From contig WJME01000042.1 in NCBI GenBank assembly GCA_014728115.1, positions 1 through 57,673 on the forward strand: a DNA stretch of 57,673 bases. Reading direction: 5' to 3'. This DNA is from Candidatus Zhuqueibacterota bacterium. Lineage in GTDB: Bacteria; Zhuqueibacterota; Zhuqueibacteria; Residuimicrobiales; Oceaniaggregativiventaceae. Of this stretch, positions 9,027 through 17,914 are shown in pieces; position 1 is the first letter of the stretch, and every line of letters begins with the position of its first letter. A program made the position numbers and the translations under genes. The notes under the pieces were generated by a model, which was not told the DNA's origin, did no database searches, and saw only the letters and a list, made by a program, of their open reading frames with translations.

Positions 9027-10241
9027 ATGCGTCAGTTTAGTATCGTGTTGATCTTTATTTTGTTAAATACCGGTTTCTCTCAAATCACTTCCCAATGGCG
9101 GGGACCTGATCGGGAAGGAATCTATCCCCGGGAAAATCTTTTGAAATCCTGGCCTGCTGACGGCCCCAGGCTCTTGTGGTCAACAGAAGATCTTGGTGAG
9201 GGCTATTCCTCAGCTGCTGTTACATCCGACCGGGTTTACATTACCGGCCTGCTAGGCGGTACCGGTTATTTGTTCGCATTTGATCATCAGGGTAAGCAGC
9301 TCTGGAAAGCGAGCTATGGGCCTGAATGGGATAAAGGCCATCCCGGTGCGCGAACCACGCCGACAGTGGTGGGTGATCTTTTGTATCTTGTGAGCGGCAT
9401 GGGACAGGTGGTCTGTTTCGATACCCAGGGAAAAAAGATCTGGAGTGTGGACATGATGCAGGAATTCGGAGCTCGTCAGCTCTCCTGGGGCCTTACTGAA
9501 TCTCCTCTGGTTTATGATAATATCGTGATCTGCACACCGGGTGGCTCTAATGCCATGATAGCTGCATTGGATCGAAAAACCGGTAAAACCCTTTGGGCCA
9601 CCAAAGGCAACGGAGAAAAGTCTGCCTATTGTTCTCCTGTGCTTGTCAACCATAATGGCAGGCGCCTCATCCTGACGATGACCGGCGAATCTGTCGTAGG
9701 AGTGGATGCAGATACGGGTGAATTTCTGTGGCAGGACACGCATCGTACCCGATATGACATCAATCCCAATACCCCGATTTATGAGAATGGCCTGATCCAT
9801 ACCACCAGTGGTTATGGCACCACAGGCAGTCAGCTCTTTAAACTCTCTCAGGATGGCAATTCCATTGAACGCGTTTGGCATAATGAAACACTCGATAGCC
9901 AGATGGGTGCCAGTGTTCTTGTGGATGGCTATCTCTATGGATCCGGACACCGAAATAAAGGCTGGCATTGTCTGGATTGGCAGACCGGAAAAACACAATA
10001 TTCTGCGCGAGAGCTGGGAGACAAAGGAGCGGTCATCTTTAGTGATGGTTTTATGATTCTCTATAGCGAAGACGGGGATGTGGCGTTGGTTAGACCCAAT
10101 TCACAAAAGCTCGATGTCGTTAGCTCTTTCAAGATCACCAGAGGCTCGGGTCCCCATTGGGCCCATCCGGTGGTCAAAGATGGCAGGTTGTATGTCCGGC
10201 ATGGTGAAGTCATGATGGTCTATGATATTGCCGCCCAATAG
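9027..10241 (+). CDS. Exported PQQ-like beta-propeller protein B
   Basis: A 404-residue exported propeller with an 18-residue signal peptide (FSIVLIFILLNTGFS). The mature start SQWRGPDREGIYPRENLL and the blades with FDHQGKQLWKAS, FDTQGKKIWSV and DRKTGKTLWAT match the PQQ-like repeat. It is a close paralogue of the genes at 6882 and 10320, alignable along its whole length (for example AYCSPVLV and HWAHPV-x-x-GRLYVRHGE). No cofactor or catalytic residues can be named. A near-perfect AAGGAGGGG stands eight bases before the ATG, the strongest ribosome site of the train, so this protein may be made in large amounts. Function unknown. Confidence 0.85.
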   Translation: MRQFSIVLIFILLNTGFSQITSQWRGPDREGIYPRENLLKSWPADGPRLLWSTEDLGEGYSSAAVTSDRVYITGLLGGTGYLFAFDHQGKQLWKASYGPEWDKGHPGARTTPTVVGDLLYLVSGMGQVVCFDTQGKKIWSVDMMQEFGARQLSWGLTESPLVYDNIVICTPGGSNAMIAALDRKTGKTLWATKGNGEKSAYCSPVLVNHNGRRLILTMTGESVVGVDADTGEFLWQDTHRTRYDINPNTPIYENGLIHTTSGYGTTGSQLFKLSQDGNSIERVWHNETLDSQMGASVLVDGYLYGSGHRNKGWHCLDWQTGKTQYSARELGDKGAVIFSDGFMILYSEDGDVALVRPNSQKLDVVSSFKITRGSGPHWAHPVVKDGRLYVRHGEVMMVYDIAAQ

Positions 10242-10319
10242 CGAGTCATCTGCCGCACCTCATTTCGGCCATGTCGATTGAGGTCTTGTCATTCTAATCA
10301 TAATTGGGTACATTGAACG

Positions 10320-11546
10320 ATGAAAAAAATCTCGCTCTATATCCTTTGTTTGTGCTTTTGCCTCATTTCAGGGTTTGCTGCCACCCCCGATAAATCACAA
10401 TGGCGTGGTCCGGAACGCACCGGAGTATATCCTGAATCAGGACTCTTGAATTCATGGCCGTCTCAGGGTCCGGAACTGCTGTGGATCGCAGAGGGATTGG
10501 GAGAGGGCCACGGATCCGTGGCTGTGGCCAATGATCGTATTTATGTGGCCGGGATGCTCGATACGACGGGGATCTTGTTCTGTTATGACCAAAAGGGTGA
10601 ATCATTGTGGCAAACGCCTTATGGTCCGGAATGGAGCACAAACTATCCGGGTGTACGGTCCACTCCGACTGTGATTGGCAAACATCTTTACCTACAGAGT
10701 GGCACAGGCCTTTTGGTTTGTTTCGATTCGATATCCGGTGATATTCTCTGGAGTGTGAATCTGCTCGAGCGGTTCGAGGCCGAGAATATCCGCTGGGGAA
10801 TGGCAGAATCCCCGCTCGTACATGGGGATGTCATTTATGCCACTCCCGGTGGGCCTGTTCATAATGTCGTGGCACTCGACCGTTTTAGCGGAAAGACCCT
10901 GTGGACCAGTCCCGGCAATGGCGAACAGGCTGCTTATTGTTCACCTATTCTCGTGAATCATCATGGCAACAAACTGATTGTGACCATGACAACGGAATCG
11001 ATTATCGGTATCGATGCCGGATCCGGAGAAATGCTATGGCATGTCCCGCAATTTCAGCGCAACAAGATCCACGCCAATTCTCCCTATTATGAGAATGGTC
11101 ATATTTTATGTGTCAGTGCAGAGAACAAGCCGAATTCCGGTGCTGTTTTGCTCCGGCTGTCAAACGATGGCCGTTCTGTTGAGCAGGTATGGCGAAATAT
11201 AGAATTCAATAACTTGATGGCCTCGTTTATCGTCCGGGATGGAGCGATTTACGGATCGCGCTATCGTAAAGATGAATGGCTGGCTCTGGATTGGATGACC
11301 GGCGAGATATTGCATCGGTTCACCGGCCTCGGGGACGGGAGTTTGATTTACAGCGATGGATTGTTCTATGCCTATAGTGAAGAGGGCGAAATGGCATTGC
11401 TCGACATTACCCCGCAAGGTTATAAAGTCATCAGCCGCTTTCCGGTAGACAAGGGAAGCGGCCCGCATTGGTCACATCCTGTGATCGAGGACGGACGGCT
11501 ATATCTGCGCCATGGTGATGTGCTTATGGTTTATAAAATAAAATAG
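10320..11546 (+). CDS. Exported PQQ-like beta-propeller protein C
   Basis: A 408-residue exported propeller; residues 1-20 (ISLYILCLCFCLISGFA) form the signal peptide. The mature protein starts with SQWRGPERTGVYPESGLL and has the same blade series and the same ending (HWSHPVIEDGRLYLRHGD) as the paralogues at 6882 and 9027. Blades carry D-x-x-S-G-x-x-LW signatures such as DSISGDILWSV and DRFSGKTLWTS. The three paralogues probably arose by duplication, with the NIPSNAP gene caught between the first two. No enzymatic residues are visible. Function unknown; a role in binding a sugar or an electron-transfer partner outside the cytoplasm would be speculation. Confidence 0.84.
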   Translation: MKKISLYILCLCFCLISGFAATPDKSQWRGPERTGVYPESGLLNSWPSQGPELLWIAEGLGEGHGSVAVANDRIYVAGMLDTTGILFCYDQKGESLWQTPYGPEWSTNYPGVRSTPTVIGKHLYLQSGTGLLVCFDSISGDILWSVNLLERFEAENIRWGMAESPLVHGDVIYATPGGPVHNVVALDRFSGKTLWTSPGNGEQAAYCSPILVNHHGNKLIVTMTTESIIGIDAGSGEMLWHVPQFQRNKIHANSPYYENGHILCVSAENKPNSGAVLLRLSNDGRSVEQVWRNIEFNNLMASFIVRDGAIYGSRYRKDEWLALDWMTGEILHRFTGLGDGSLIYSDGLFYAYSEEGEMALLDITPQGYKVISRFPVDKGSGPHWSHPVIEDGRLYLRHGDVLMVYKIK

Positions 11547-11573
11547 AGTCATCAAAACCACAGACTCTGGAGT

Positions 11574-13049
11574 ATGGCTCATAAAAGGGTTGAAAACGGA
11601 CCTGTATACATGATCAAACTGTCAGAAAACCGGATTAAAAACCTTTCATTTATCATTCCCGCCCTTTTGGGGATTGTGGTTCTCACGTGGTGGTTCCTTT
11701 CGACTCCGGTGAGTGATTTATCCATGTTGCAACCAGGTCTGGATAATCGGCCGGCAGATGCCGGTGCTGCGCAGGAACGAGTGGAGATTGGATCTTATTT
11801 TGCCGGTTTTAGCGGCCAGGCATCTGATATCACCACACAATGGCCCAGATTCCGTGGCAAAGACATTGACAATATCAGTAAGGAGCGTATTCCTCTCGCA
11901 AATTCCTGGTCCGCAGGAGGTCCGCCTGTTCTCTGGTCTGTCGAGTTGGGTGAGGGACATTCCGGGCCTGCTGTGGCCTATGGTAAAGTCTATATATTGG
12001 ATTATGATGAAGAAAATCGCCGCGACATTTTGCGGTGTTTTTCCCTGGATGACGGCTCTGAACTATGGCAACGCGGTTATGATATCTATGTCAAACGCAA
12101 TCACGGGATGTCACGCACCATCCCTGCTATTTATGATTCCATGGTCGTGACCATGGGCCCTAAATGCCATGTCATGTGCACCCGCGCCGATTCCGGTGAG
12201 TTTGTATGGGGAAGGGATTTGGTGGCCGAGTTTGGGACAGAGGTCCCCCTCTGGTATACCGGACAGTGCCCGCTGGTCGATGATTCTTGTGCGGTGATAG
12301 CCACAGGCGGAGATCATCTCCTGGTAGGATTCGATCTCTATACCGGTGAGATCAAATGGCAGAGCGAGAATCCCGAAGGCTGGCAGATGAGTCACTCTTC
12401 GGTCATTCCGATGACCTTGCACGGAACCCGAGTCTATGTCTACAGCGCAATAGGCGGATTGGCCGGGATCTCGGCAGAGCCGGAATCCCGCGGTGAGATC
12501 CTTTTTTCCACGAGCGAGTGGAATCCCTCGGTTATCGCTCCGTCTCCCGTGCATGTGGGAGAGGGTCAGATATACGTGACTGCAGGATATGGTGCCGGAA
12601 GCCAGCATTTTCAGGTTTCGAATCACAACGGCTCCTGGACGATTGAATCCATGCAAGCATGTGAACCTGATCAGGGCCTGGCCTCTGAGCAACAAACCCC
12701 AATCCTGTACGAGGACCATCTTTTTGGTATTCTGCCCAAGGATGCCGGACCTGAAAGAAATCAATTCGTCTGCTGTTCCAGCCGCGATTGTTCTGATATT
12801 ATCTGGACCAGCGGCAAGACCGAACGATTTGGACTCGGTCCGTTTCTTTTGGCAGACGACAAGTTTTTTATTCTCAGCGATGAAGGAGTCCTGACCATCG
12901 CCAAAGCCAGTACCCGTGAATTTATCAAGGTATCACAAACCAAGATTTTGGATGGCCATGATGCCTGGGGACCCTTGGCGTTGGTAGAGGGCCGGCTTTT
13001 GGCCAGGGACTCTCGTCGAATGGTGTGTCTGGATATCCGTGCCAATTAA
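11574..13049 (+). CDS. Membrane-anchored PQQ-like beta-propeller protein D
   Basis: A 491-residue protein. Near the N-terminus a single transmembrane segment (IIPALLGIVVLTWWFL) should anchor it with the propeller outside. The domain starts with QWPRFRGKDIDNISKERI and runs through blades such as FSLDDGSELWQRG, DLYTGEIKWQS and CVSSRDCSDIIW-like repeats; it is more diverged than proteins A-C. The start is uncertain: ATG 11574 has GGAG only one base upstream, and ATG 11610 (MIKLSENRIKNLSF) lacks a clear site; both keep the membrane segment. It begins 27 bases after protein C and ends just before the NHL propeller gene, so it bridges the propeller trio and the redox block. Confidence 0.8.
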   Translation: MAHKRVENGPVYMIKLSENRIKNLSFIIPALLGIVVLTWWFLSTPVSDLSMLQPGLDNRPADAGAAQERVEIGSYFAGFSGQASDITTQWPRFRGKDIDNISKERIPLANSWSAGGPPVLWSVELGEGHSGPAVAYGKVYILDYDEENRRDILRCFSLDDGSELWQRGYDIYVKRNHGMSRTIPAIYDSMVVTMGPKCHVMCTRADSGEFVWGRDLVAEFGTEVPLWYTGQCPLVDDSCAVIATGGDHLLVGFDLYTGEIKWQSENPEGWQMSHSSVIPMTLHGTRVYVYSAIGGLAGISAEPESRGEILFSTSEWNPSVIAPSPVHVGEGQIYVTAGYGAGSQHFQVSNHNGSWTIESMQACEPDQGLASEQQTPILYEDHLFGILPKDAGPERNQFVCCSSRDCSDIIWTSGKTERFGLGPFLLADDKFFILSDEGVLTIAKASTREFIKVSQTKILDGHDAWGPLALVEGRLLARDSRRMVCLDIRAN

Positions 13050-13063
13050 TTATAGAGGGTTTT

Positions 13064-14062
13064 ATGGGAGAAAAAAATCTCAATGATCGCCTGTTAACCT
13101 TTTCGATTATCATTTTTTCTGTGCTGGGCGTACTCTATTTCGGTTTTCAGGCCTTTAAAGATGATAGCGAACCCGGTTCCGATGGCAATCCCTATGAATA
13201 TGATATCGAACAGTTCAAGGAGAGCGGTGCTGATCTGGTGACCTTTACAGAAATCAATACCTTGGATCTGCCGATGCAACACGCCACAGCCCTGGCTATC
13301 GGGCCGAACGACAATCTGTTTGTCGGGGGGGACGAAATGTGGATCGATCTCGATTCACTGGGACGCGCAAAATCCCTGAATCCATGCGGTGTTTCACCCA
13401 CGGCGATGGCTGTCGATGAGCAGGGAAATCTCTATCTTGCACTGGTGGATCATATCCAAATTTTTAGTCCTGAAAAAATTAAAATCGGACACTGGGATTC
13501 AATGGGCGAACGGTCGGTCATGACCTCTATTGCCCTTGCCGATGACGCCTTGTTTGCAGCCGATCCGGGCAATATGACGGTGTGGAAATTCGGCATGGAT
13601 GGCACACTCTTGCAACAAGTGGCCCAGAATGATCCTGATAATGGTGTACCCAGTCTGGTGATTCCCAGCATCAATATGGATGTTGCCATGGATCCTGATG
13701 GTCATTTGTGGGTCGTGAATCCCGGCAGGCATTTGCTGGAAAATTTTACGGTCGATGGGGATTTCCGTACCATGTGGGGTGAGAGCGCCATGACCATCGA
13801 AGGGTTTTGTGGATGTTGCAATCCCACACATATTGCCATTCGCAGTGACGGATCGTTTGTTACCGCGGAAAAGGGAATCCCCCGCATCAAGGTTTATAAT
13901 ACCATTGGTCAACTGACGGCAGTGGTCGCGGATGCCGGGCAATTCAATCCCGATGCATTGGGCCTGGATCTCGTCATCGATAGTCAGGACAGGGTCTATG
14001 TTCTCGATCCGAGCCGCCATCAGATTCGGGTTTTTCAGCAAGATCCACAAAAGGAAGGGTAG
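13064..14062 (+). CDS. Membrane-anchored NHL-type beta-propeller protein
   Basis: A 332-residue protein with one N-terminal membrane segment (LLTFSIIIFSVLGVLYFGFQAF) followed by a six-bladed NHL-like propeller (repeats such as ALAIGPNDNLFVGG, AMAVDEQGNLYLAL, DVAMDPDGHLWVVNPG, DLVIDSQDRVYVLDPS). A striking FCGCCNPTHIA near residue 255 places three cysteines within four residues, a possible metal or FeS-contact site or a disulfide. An earlier in-frame ATG at 13025 lies inside the previous gene; GAGGG before ATG 13064 decides the start. The next gene starts four bases after its stop, so it is translated together with the small Cys-rich protein and the ferredoxin. Enzymatic role unknown. Confidence 0.75.
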   Translation: MGEKNLNDRLLTFSIIIFSVLGVLYFGFQAFKDDSEPGSDGNPYEYDIEQFKESGADLVTFTEINTLDLPMQHATALAIGPNDNLFVGGDEMWIDLDSLGRAKSLNPCGVSPTAMAVDEQGNLYLALVDHIQIFSPEKIKIGHWDSMGERSVMTSIALADDALFAADPGNMTVWKFGMDGTLLQQVAQNDPDNGVPSLVIPSINMDVAMDPDGHLWVVNPGRHLLENFTVDGDFRTMWGESAMTIEGFCGCCNPTHIAIRSDGSFVTAEKGIPRIKVYNTIGQLTAVVADAGQFNPDALGLDLVIDSQDRVYVLDPSRHQIRVFQQDPQKEG

Positions 14063-14065
14063 ATC

Positions 14066-14287
14066 ATGACAATAAATCGTCGCCAGAGCTTCAAAGCCCT
14101 GATTCGATATATCCTGCTGGGCATTTCAGCGGGGATTGGTGCGGTTGCCTGGCAACAGGGAAAAATAGATATATATGGCACACTGGCTTGCTCTCTACAA
14201 AATTGTGCGTCATGTGAACAATACAAAACATGCACTCGTGAAACACGGGATTCACAATCGGGCAAGAGTAACCACAAAGGAGGCTAG
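14066..14287 (+). CDS. Small Cys-rich single-pass membrane protein
   Basis: A 73-residue protein that I do not recognise. Residues 11-29 (LIRYILLGISAGIGAVAWQ) form a membrane helix or uncleaved signal; the outer part holds CSLQNCASCEQYKTC, four cysteines spaced 5, 3 and 6 residues apart, followed by a charged tail. Such spacing could bind one FeS cluster or a metal, or form disulfides. It fits in the four-base gap after the NHL gene and three bases before the ferredoxin gene, so it is almost certainly expressed with them, and its stop codon region holds AAGGAGG, the ribosome site of the ferredoxin gene. It may be a small subunit linking the ferredoxin to the membrane, an inference from position only. 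Confidence 0.65.
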   Translation: MTINRRQSFKALIRYILLGISAGIGAVAWQQGKIDIYGTLACSLQNCASCEQYKTCTRETRDSQSGKSNHKGG

Positions 14288-14290
14288 ATC

Positions 14291-14881
14291 GTGGCGAATG
14301 AAAAAAATGATCATGTAAAACGTCGTGATTTCTTGCGCTCAGGGTTGAACACTCTGGCGGGTCTCACAGTGGGCAGTGTGACCGGGCTCATGATTGGCCG
14401 TTCTTTGGCTGATGATTCTGTTTGGCAAATTGACCCCGATGTCTGTGTACAATGTGAGCGTTGTGCTGAAAACTGTATCTTGCCCCAGTCAGCGGTAAAA
14501 TGTGTACACTCTTATTCCATGTGCGGTTACTGTGATCTGTGTGGTGGCTATTTGGAACCGGGTGCAAAGTCGAGGGATACCGCTGCTGAAAATCAGCTGT
14601 GTCCAACCGGAGCGATCAAACGAACGTTTATCGAAGATCCCTATTTTGAATACACTATCGATGAGAAACTGTGCATTGGTTGTGGTAAATGTGTCAAAGG
14701 ATGTGGTGCCTTTGGCAATGGTTCGCTCTATTTGCAAGTTTGTCATGATGTGTGCGTGAATTGCAATGAATGTGCGATTGCTCGCTCTTGCCCGTCTCAA
14801 GCCTTTCGGCGAGTGCCTGCATCGACGCCCTATTTGTTGCGTGGGGAAGAAGGAACGACCCCGGCCAAAGAGGTCGGATAA
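14291..14881 (+). CDS. Tat-exported polyferredoxin (NapG/NrfC-like 4Fe-4S protein)
   Basis: A 196-residue protein that starts with GTG; AAAGGAGG is seven to eight bases upstream. KRRDFLRSG followed by a hydrophobic stretch (LAGLTVGSVTGLMIG) is a twin-arginine signal, so the clusters should sit in the periplasm. Cysteine groups in order: CVQCERCAENC (about 50), CGYCDLC (about 77), LCPTGAI, CIGCGKCVKGC (about 129), and CVNCNECAIARSCPSQAF (about 155), enough for three or four 4Fe-4S clusters. NapG and NrfC-type proteins of this layout pass electrons between a NapH-like membrane protein and a periplasmic partner. The NapH-like gene follows 55 bases downstream, which supports that pairing here. 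Confidence 0.85.
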   Translation: MANEKNDHVKRRDFLRSGLNTLAGLTVGSVTGLMIGRSLADDSVWQIDPDVCVQCERCAENCILPQSAVKCVHSYSMCGYCDLCGGYLEPGAKSRDTAAENQLCPTGAIKRTFIEDPYFEYTIDEKLCIGCGKCVKGCGAFGNGSLYLQVCHDVCVNCNECAIARSCPSQAFRRVPASTPYLLRGEEGTTPAKEVG

Positions 14882-14936
14882 GAGAGCCATAGCTCCAATA
14901 CCGATTACCAGACCATGGATTTAAACTGGATCAAAA

Positions 14937-16211
14937 ATGCGCGTCGCAAATAATGTCTTTATTCTTTTTCTCACTCTATGGATCAATATTGCATTGGGTC
15001 AGGTGCAACGATTTCCAAAACCCGATTTCCAGACAGGGTATGAACAGCCTTCTCCGACCACCCCCGGACCCCGCGCAATGGGACTGGAAATTCTGGATGT
15101 GATCGTCCTGGTCGGTGCCCTGGGTCTGGCTTCCTATTTTGCATTGAAAAAGCGCTCCAGAAAACACATTTTTGCGCTAGCGATCTTTTCTCTTGCTTAT
15201 TTTGGCTTTTGGCGAGAGGGGTGCGTCTGTTCCATCGGCGCCATACAAAATGTCTCGCTGGCCATGTTTGATTCCGGATATGTGATTCCACTTGTCGTGG
15301 TTGCCTTTTTTGCGATACCGCTTATTTTTACACTGTTCTTTGGACGTACTTTTTGTGCCGGTGTCTGCCCGCTGGGCGCGATACAGGATGTCGTGTTGCT
15401 AAAGCCTGTGCGTGTTCCAAACTGGCTGGCACACGGATTGAGTCTTGTGCCTTATGTGTATCTTGGCACTGCAGTTCTATTTGCTGCCACCGGAGCCGGC
15501 TTTCTCATTTGCCGGTACGATCCGTTTATCGGTTTCTTTCGGTTTGGTGCCACATTCAACATGGTTCTTTTTGGTGGATTTTTACTTTTGTTGGCCACCG
15601 TGGTTGGCCGGCCATATTGCAGATTCCTGTGTCCGTTAAGCGTTTTGTTGAACTGGAGTTCCCGGCTGTCGCGCAAGCATGTGACCATAACCCCGTCAGA
15701 GTGCATCAATTGCCGGCTGTGCGAGGATTCGTGTCCGTTCGGTGCCATTAACCCTCCAACCGAGGCGAAACCCCCGGAAAAACGTTCTCAGGGACTCAAA
15801 CGACTCGCTCTTGTGCTGGTGCTTGCCCCGGTCATCATTGTTGCCAGCGGATGGGTGGTCTCAAAACTATATGTGCCCCTGTCTCGCCAGCATTTTACGG
15901 TTTCCCTGGCCGAAAAAATCCGGTTGGAAAATCAGGGGGTCATCAGCGAAACCACAGATGAGACACAGGCCTTTCGTTCTTCAGGTACACCGGTGCAAGA
16001 GCTCTATGACAATGCCCTGTCAATTCAAAATAAATTCAGAATTGGAGGATGGATATTGGGAGCCTTTTTAGGACTGGTGATCATGATCAAAATCATCAAC
16101 CTTTCAGTCCTTCGTCCGCAAAGCGAGTATACGGCAGATAATGGCAATTGTGTGAGTTGTGGCCGGTGCTTTTCCTATTGTCCGGTACAAGCCGGATCGT
16201 CGAACCAGTGA
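14937..16211 (+). CDS. NapH/NosR-like membrane polyferredoxin
   Basis: A 424-residue integral membrane protein with about seven hydrophobic segments (for example VIVLVGALGLASYFAL, IPLVVVAFFAIPLIFTLFF, LALVLVLAPVIIVASGW). It carries the two paired membrane-edge motifs of the family, GRTFCAGVCPLGAIQD and GRPYCRFLCPLSVL, then a cytoplasmic 4Fe-4S motif CINCRLCEDSCPFGA near residue 262. A last partial motif CVSCGRCFSYCPVQAG sits at the C-terminus. Homologues (NapH, NosR C-terminal part) carry electrons between a quinol or cytoplasmic donor and periplasmic clusters. An N-terminal signal-like segment ending GQVQRF precedes the first helix. Neighbours upstream (periplasmic ferredoxin) and downstream (NADH-type flavoproteins) place it as the membrane step of a redox chain. 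Confidence 0.85.
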   Translation: MRVANNVFILFLTLWINIALGQVQRFPKPDFQTGYEQPSPTTPGPRAMGLEILDVIVLVGALGLASYFALKKRSRKHIFALAIFSLAYFGFWREGCVCSIGAIQNVSLAMFDSGYVIPLVVVAFFAIPLIFTLFFGRTFCAGVCPLGAIQDVVLLKPVRVPNWLAHGLSLVPYVYLGTAVLFAATGAGFLICRYDPFIGFFRFGATFNMVLFGGFLLLLATVVGRPYCRFLCPLSVLLNWSSRLSRKHVTITPSECINCRLCEDSCPFGAINPPTEAKPPEKRSQGLKRLALVLVLAPVIIVASGWVVSKLYVPLSRQHFTVSLAEKIRLENQGVISETTDETQAFRSSGTPVQELYDNALSIQNKFRIGGWILGAFLGLVIMIKIINLSVLRPQSEYTADNGNCVSCGRCFSYCPVQAGSSNQ

Positions 16212-16222
16212 TCTAGTATGGG

Positions 16223-17911
16223 ATGAAAATGGAAACCAATAAAAAAAATCGACTAAAAGCCCTGATCGCCAAACGCGTGGCAATCGTCTCTTTTATTTTT
16301 GCGGTCTTGCTCAGTATATTGTTGATCGCCAATACGGTTCAGATGAAAACTGTGGACCCGCTCAACAGTCCGGCATTGACGCAATTGATGAAACAACTGC
16401 AAAATAATCCCAATGATCAGGCCCTTAAAGAACAAATTCGCGCACTGGATCTTTTGGCTCGTAAAGCCTACTTTACCTATCAATGGCAGATCCGTACAGG
16501 GACGACCATGTTGTTCGTTTCTGTGCTCGTTCTGCTCATCTCTCTGAAAACGCTGAGTTCCATGAAACGTCAATTGCCTGACTTAAATGAATCAGACAGC
16601 GAGCGCACATGGATGGATCGGATATTGTCAAGGAAATCTCTTGTTATCGGAGGAGTGACCCTGTTTGCGTTGGCCTTTTTGGGCGGTGCTCTTTCCGAGA
16701 GTGCGTTAAAGGACCTTGAAAAAGATCCGGCAAAGCAGGGATCATTCGCTTCGAGAAAAGAGATGGCGGAAAATTGGCCGTTTTTCAGAGGACCCAACAG
16801 TCTTGGTGTCGCGACTATGACGTCTGCTCCCACAGAATGGGATGGCGAAAGTGGCGAAAATATTGCCTGGAAAGTCGAGATACCCAAACCGGGATTCAAT
16901 TCCCCAATTATATGGGAAGAAAAATTATTTTTGTCGGGCGCAGACGAGGATTTACAACAGGTCTATTGCTATGATACCGATTCAGGTGAGCTGCTTTGGA
17001 CCTCAGATATCGTCAACGTGCCCGGCACACCGGCAGAGTCCCCTGACGTGACCGATGATACCGGCTATGCAGCCCCCACCATGGCCACCGACGGACAGCG
17101 AGTTTTCACGATTTTTGCCACCGGAGATCTGGCTTGTCTCGATATGTCCGGCAATATATTGTGGTCTAAAAATCTGGGATTACCGGATAATCATTATGGT
17201 CACTCTTCTTCTTTGCTGACGTTTGAAGACCTTTTGATCGTACAGTATGATCATAATGAGAGTCAGCAGCTCTATGCGTTTAATACCTTTAATGGCAATC
17301 TGGTTTATGAAACCCCCCGGCCGGATGTACAAATCTCCTGGGCTTCGCCGGTCCTGATCGATTTCCAGGAGCAGACACAAGTGGTTCTCAATTCCAATCC
17401 CTTTGTGATGGGGTATGATGTCAAAACCGGAAAAGAGTTGTGGCGGATCGATTGTATGAGCGGTGAGGTCGCTCCTTCTGTGGCTTTTGCAGAGGGTCGG
17501 GTTTTCGCAGTGAACGAGTTTGCACTCTTGGCAGGCATTCAACTCGAACCCAATCCTTCTATGATCTGGGAGTATGAAGATGAACTCTCTGAAGTGGCCA
17601 GTCCGGTGGCCACATCCGAATTATTGATTATGGCCTCCAGCTATGGCACGATTTCATGTCTTGACACCAAAACCGGCGAATTGATCTGGAGTCAGGAATT
17701 TGACGATGGCTTTTACTCTTCACCCATACTTGTCGGAGATATTGTCTATGCCCTGGATTTGTCCGGTGTCATGCACATGTTCAAGATGGATAAAGTGTAT
17801 ACAGAGATGGGCTCGGCAGAACTCGGTCAAGATGCCATGGCAACCCCGGTCTTTATGCATGATCGTATCTACATCCGCGGGGTAGAACACTTGTTTTGTA
17901 TAGAAAGTTGA
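16223..17911 (+). CDS. Polytopic-membrane PQQ-like beta-propeller protein E
   Basis: A 562-residue protein. Three membrane segments come first: AIVSFIFAVLLSILLIAN (about 15-35), TTMLFVSVLVLLISL (about 92-108) and LVIGGVTLFALAFLGGAL (about 138-156), with a helical stretch between the first two. A propeller fills the rest, opening with NWPFFRGPNSLGVA and continuing with DTDSGELLWTSD, DVKTGKELWRID and DTKTGELIWSQE blades. It differs from the other propellers in having three helices rather than one, so it may sit in a membrane complex with the NapH-like protein encoded 11 bases upstream. The next gene starts three bases after its stop. No cofactor residues are visible. The ATG 16223 start lacks a strong ribosome site; ATG 16229 is an alternative. 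Confidence 0.8.
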   Translation: MKMETNKKNRLKALIAKRVAIVSFIFAVLLSILLIANTVQMKTVDPLNSPALTQLMKQLQNNPNDQALKEQIRALDLLARKAYFTYQWQIRTGTTMLFVSVLVLLISLKTLSSMKRQLPDLNESDSERTWMDRILSRKSLVIGGVTLFALAFLGGALSESALKDLEKDPAKQGSFASRKEMAENWPFFRGPNSLGVATMTSAPTEWDGESGENIAWKVEIPKPGFNSPIIWEEKLFLSGADEDLQQVYCYDTDSGELLWTSDIVNVPGTPAESPDVTDDTGYAAPTMATDGQRVFTIFATGDLACLDMSGNILWSKNLGLPDNHYGHSSSLLTFEDLLIVQYDHNESQQLYAFNTFNGNLVYETPRPDVQISWASPVLIDFQEQTQVVLNSNPFVMGYDVKTGKELWRIDCMSGEVAPSVAFAEGRVFAVNEFALLAGIQLEPNPSMIWEYEDELSEVASPVATSELLIMASSYGTISCLDTKTGELIWSQEFDDGFYSSPILVGDIVYALDLSGVMHMFKMDKVYTEMGSAELGQDAMATPVFMHDRIYIRGVEHLFCIES

Positions 17912-17914
17912 ACC

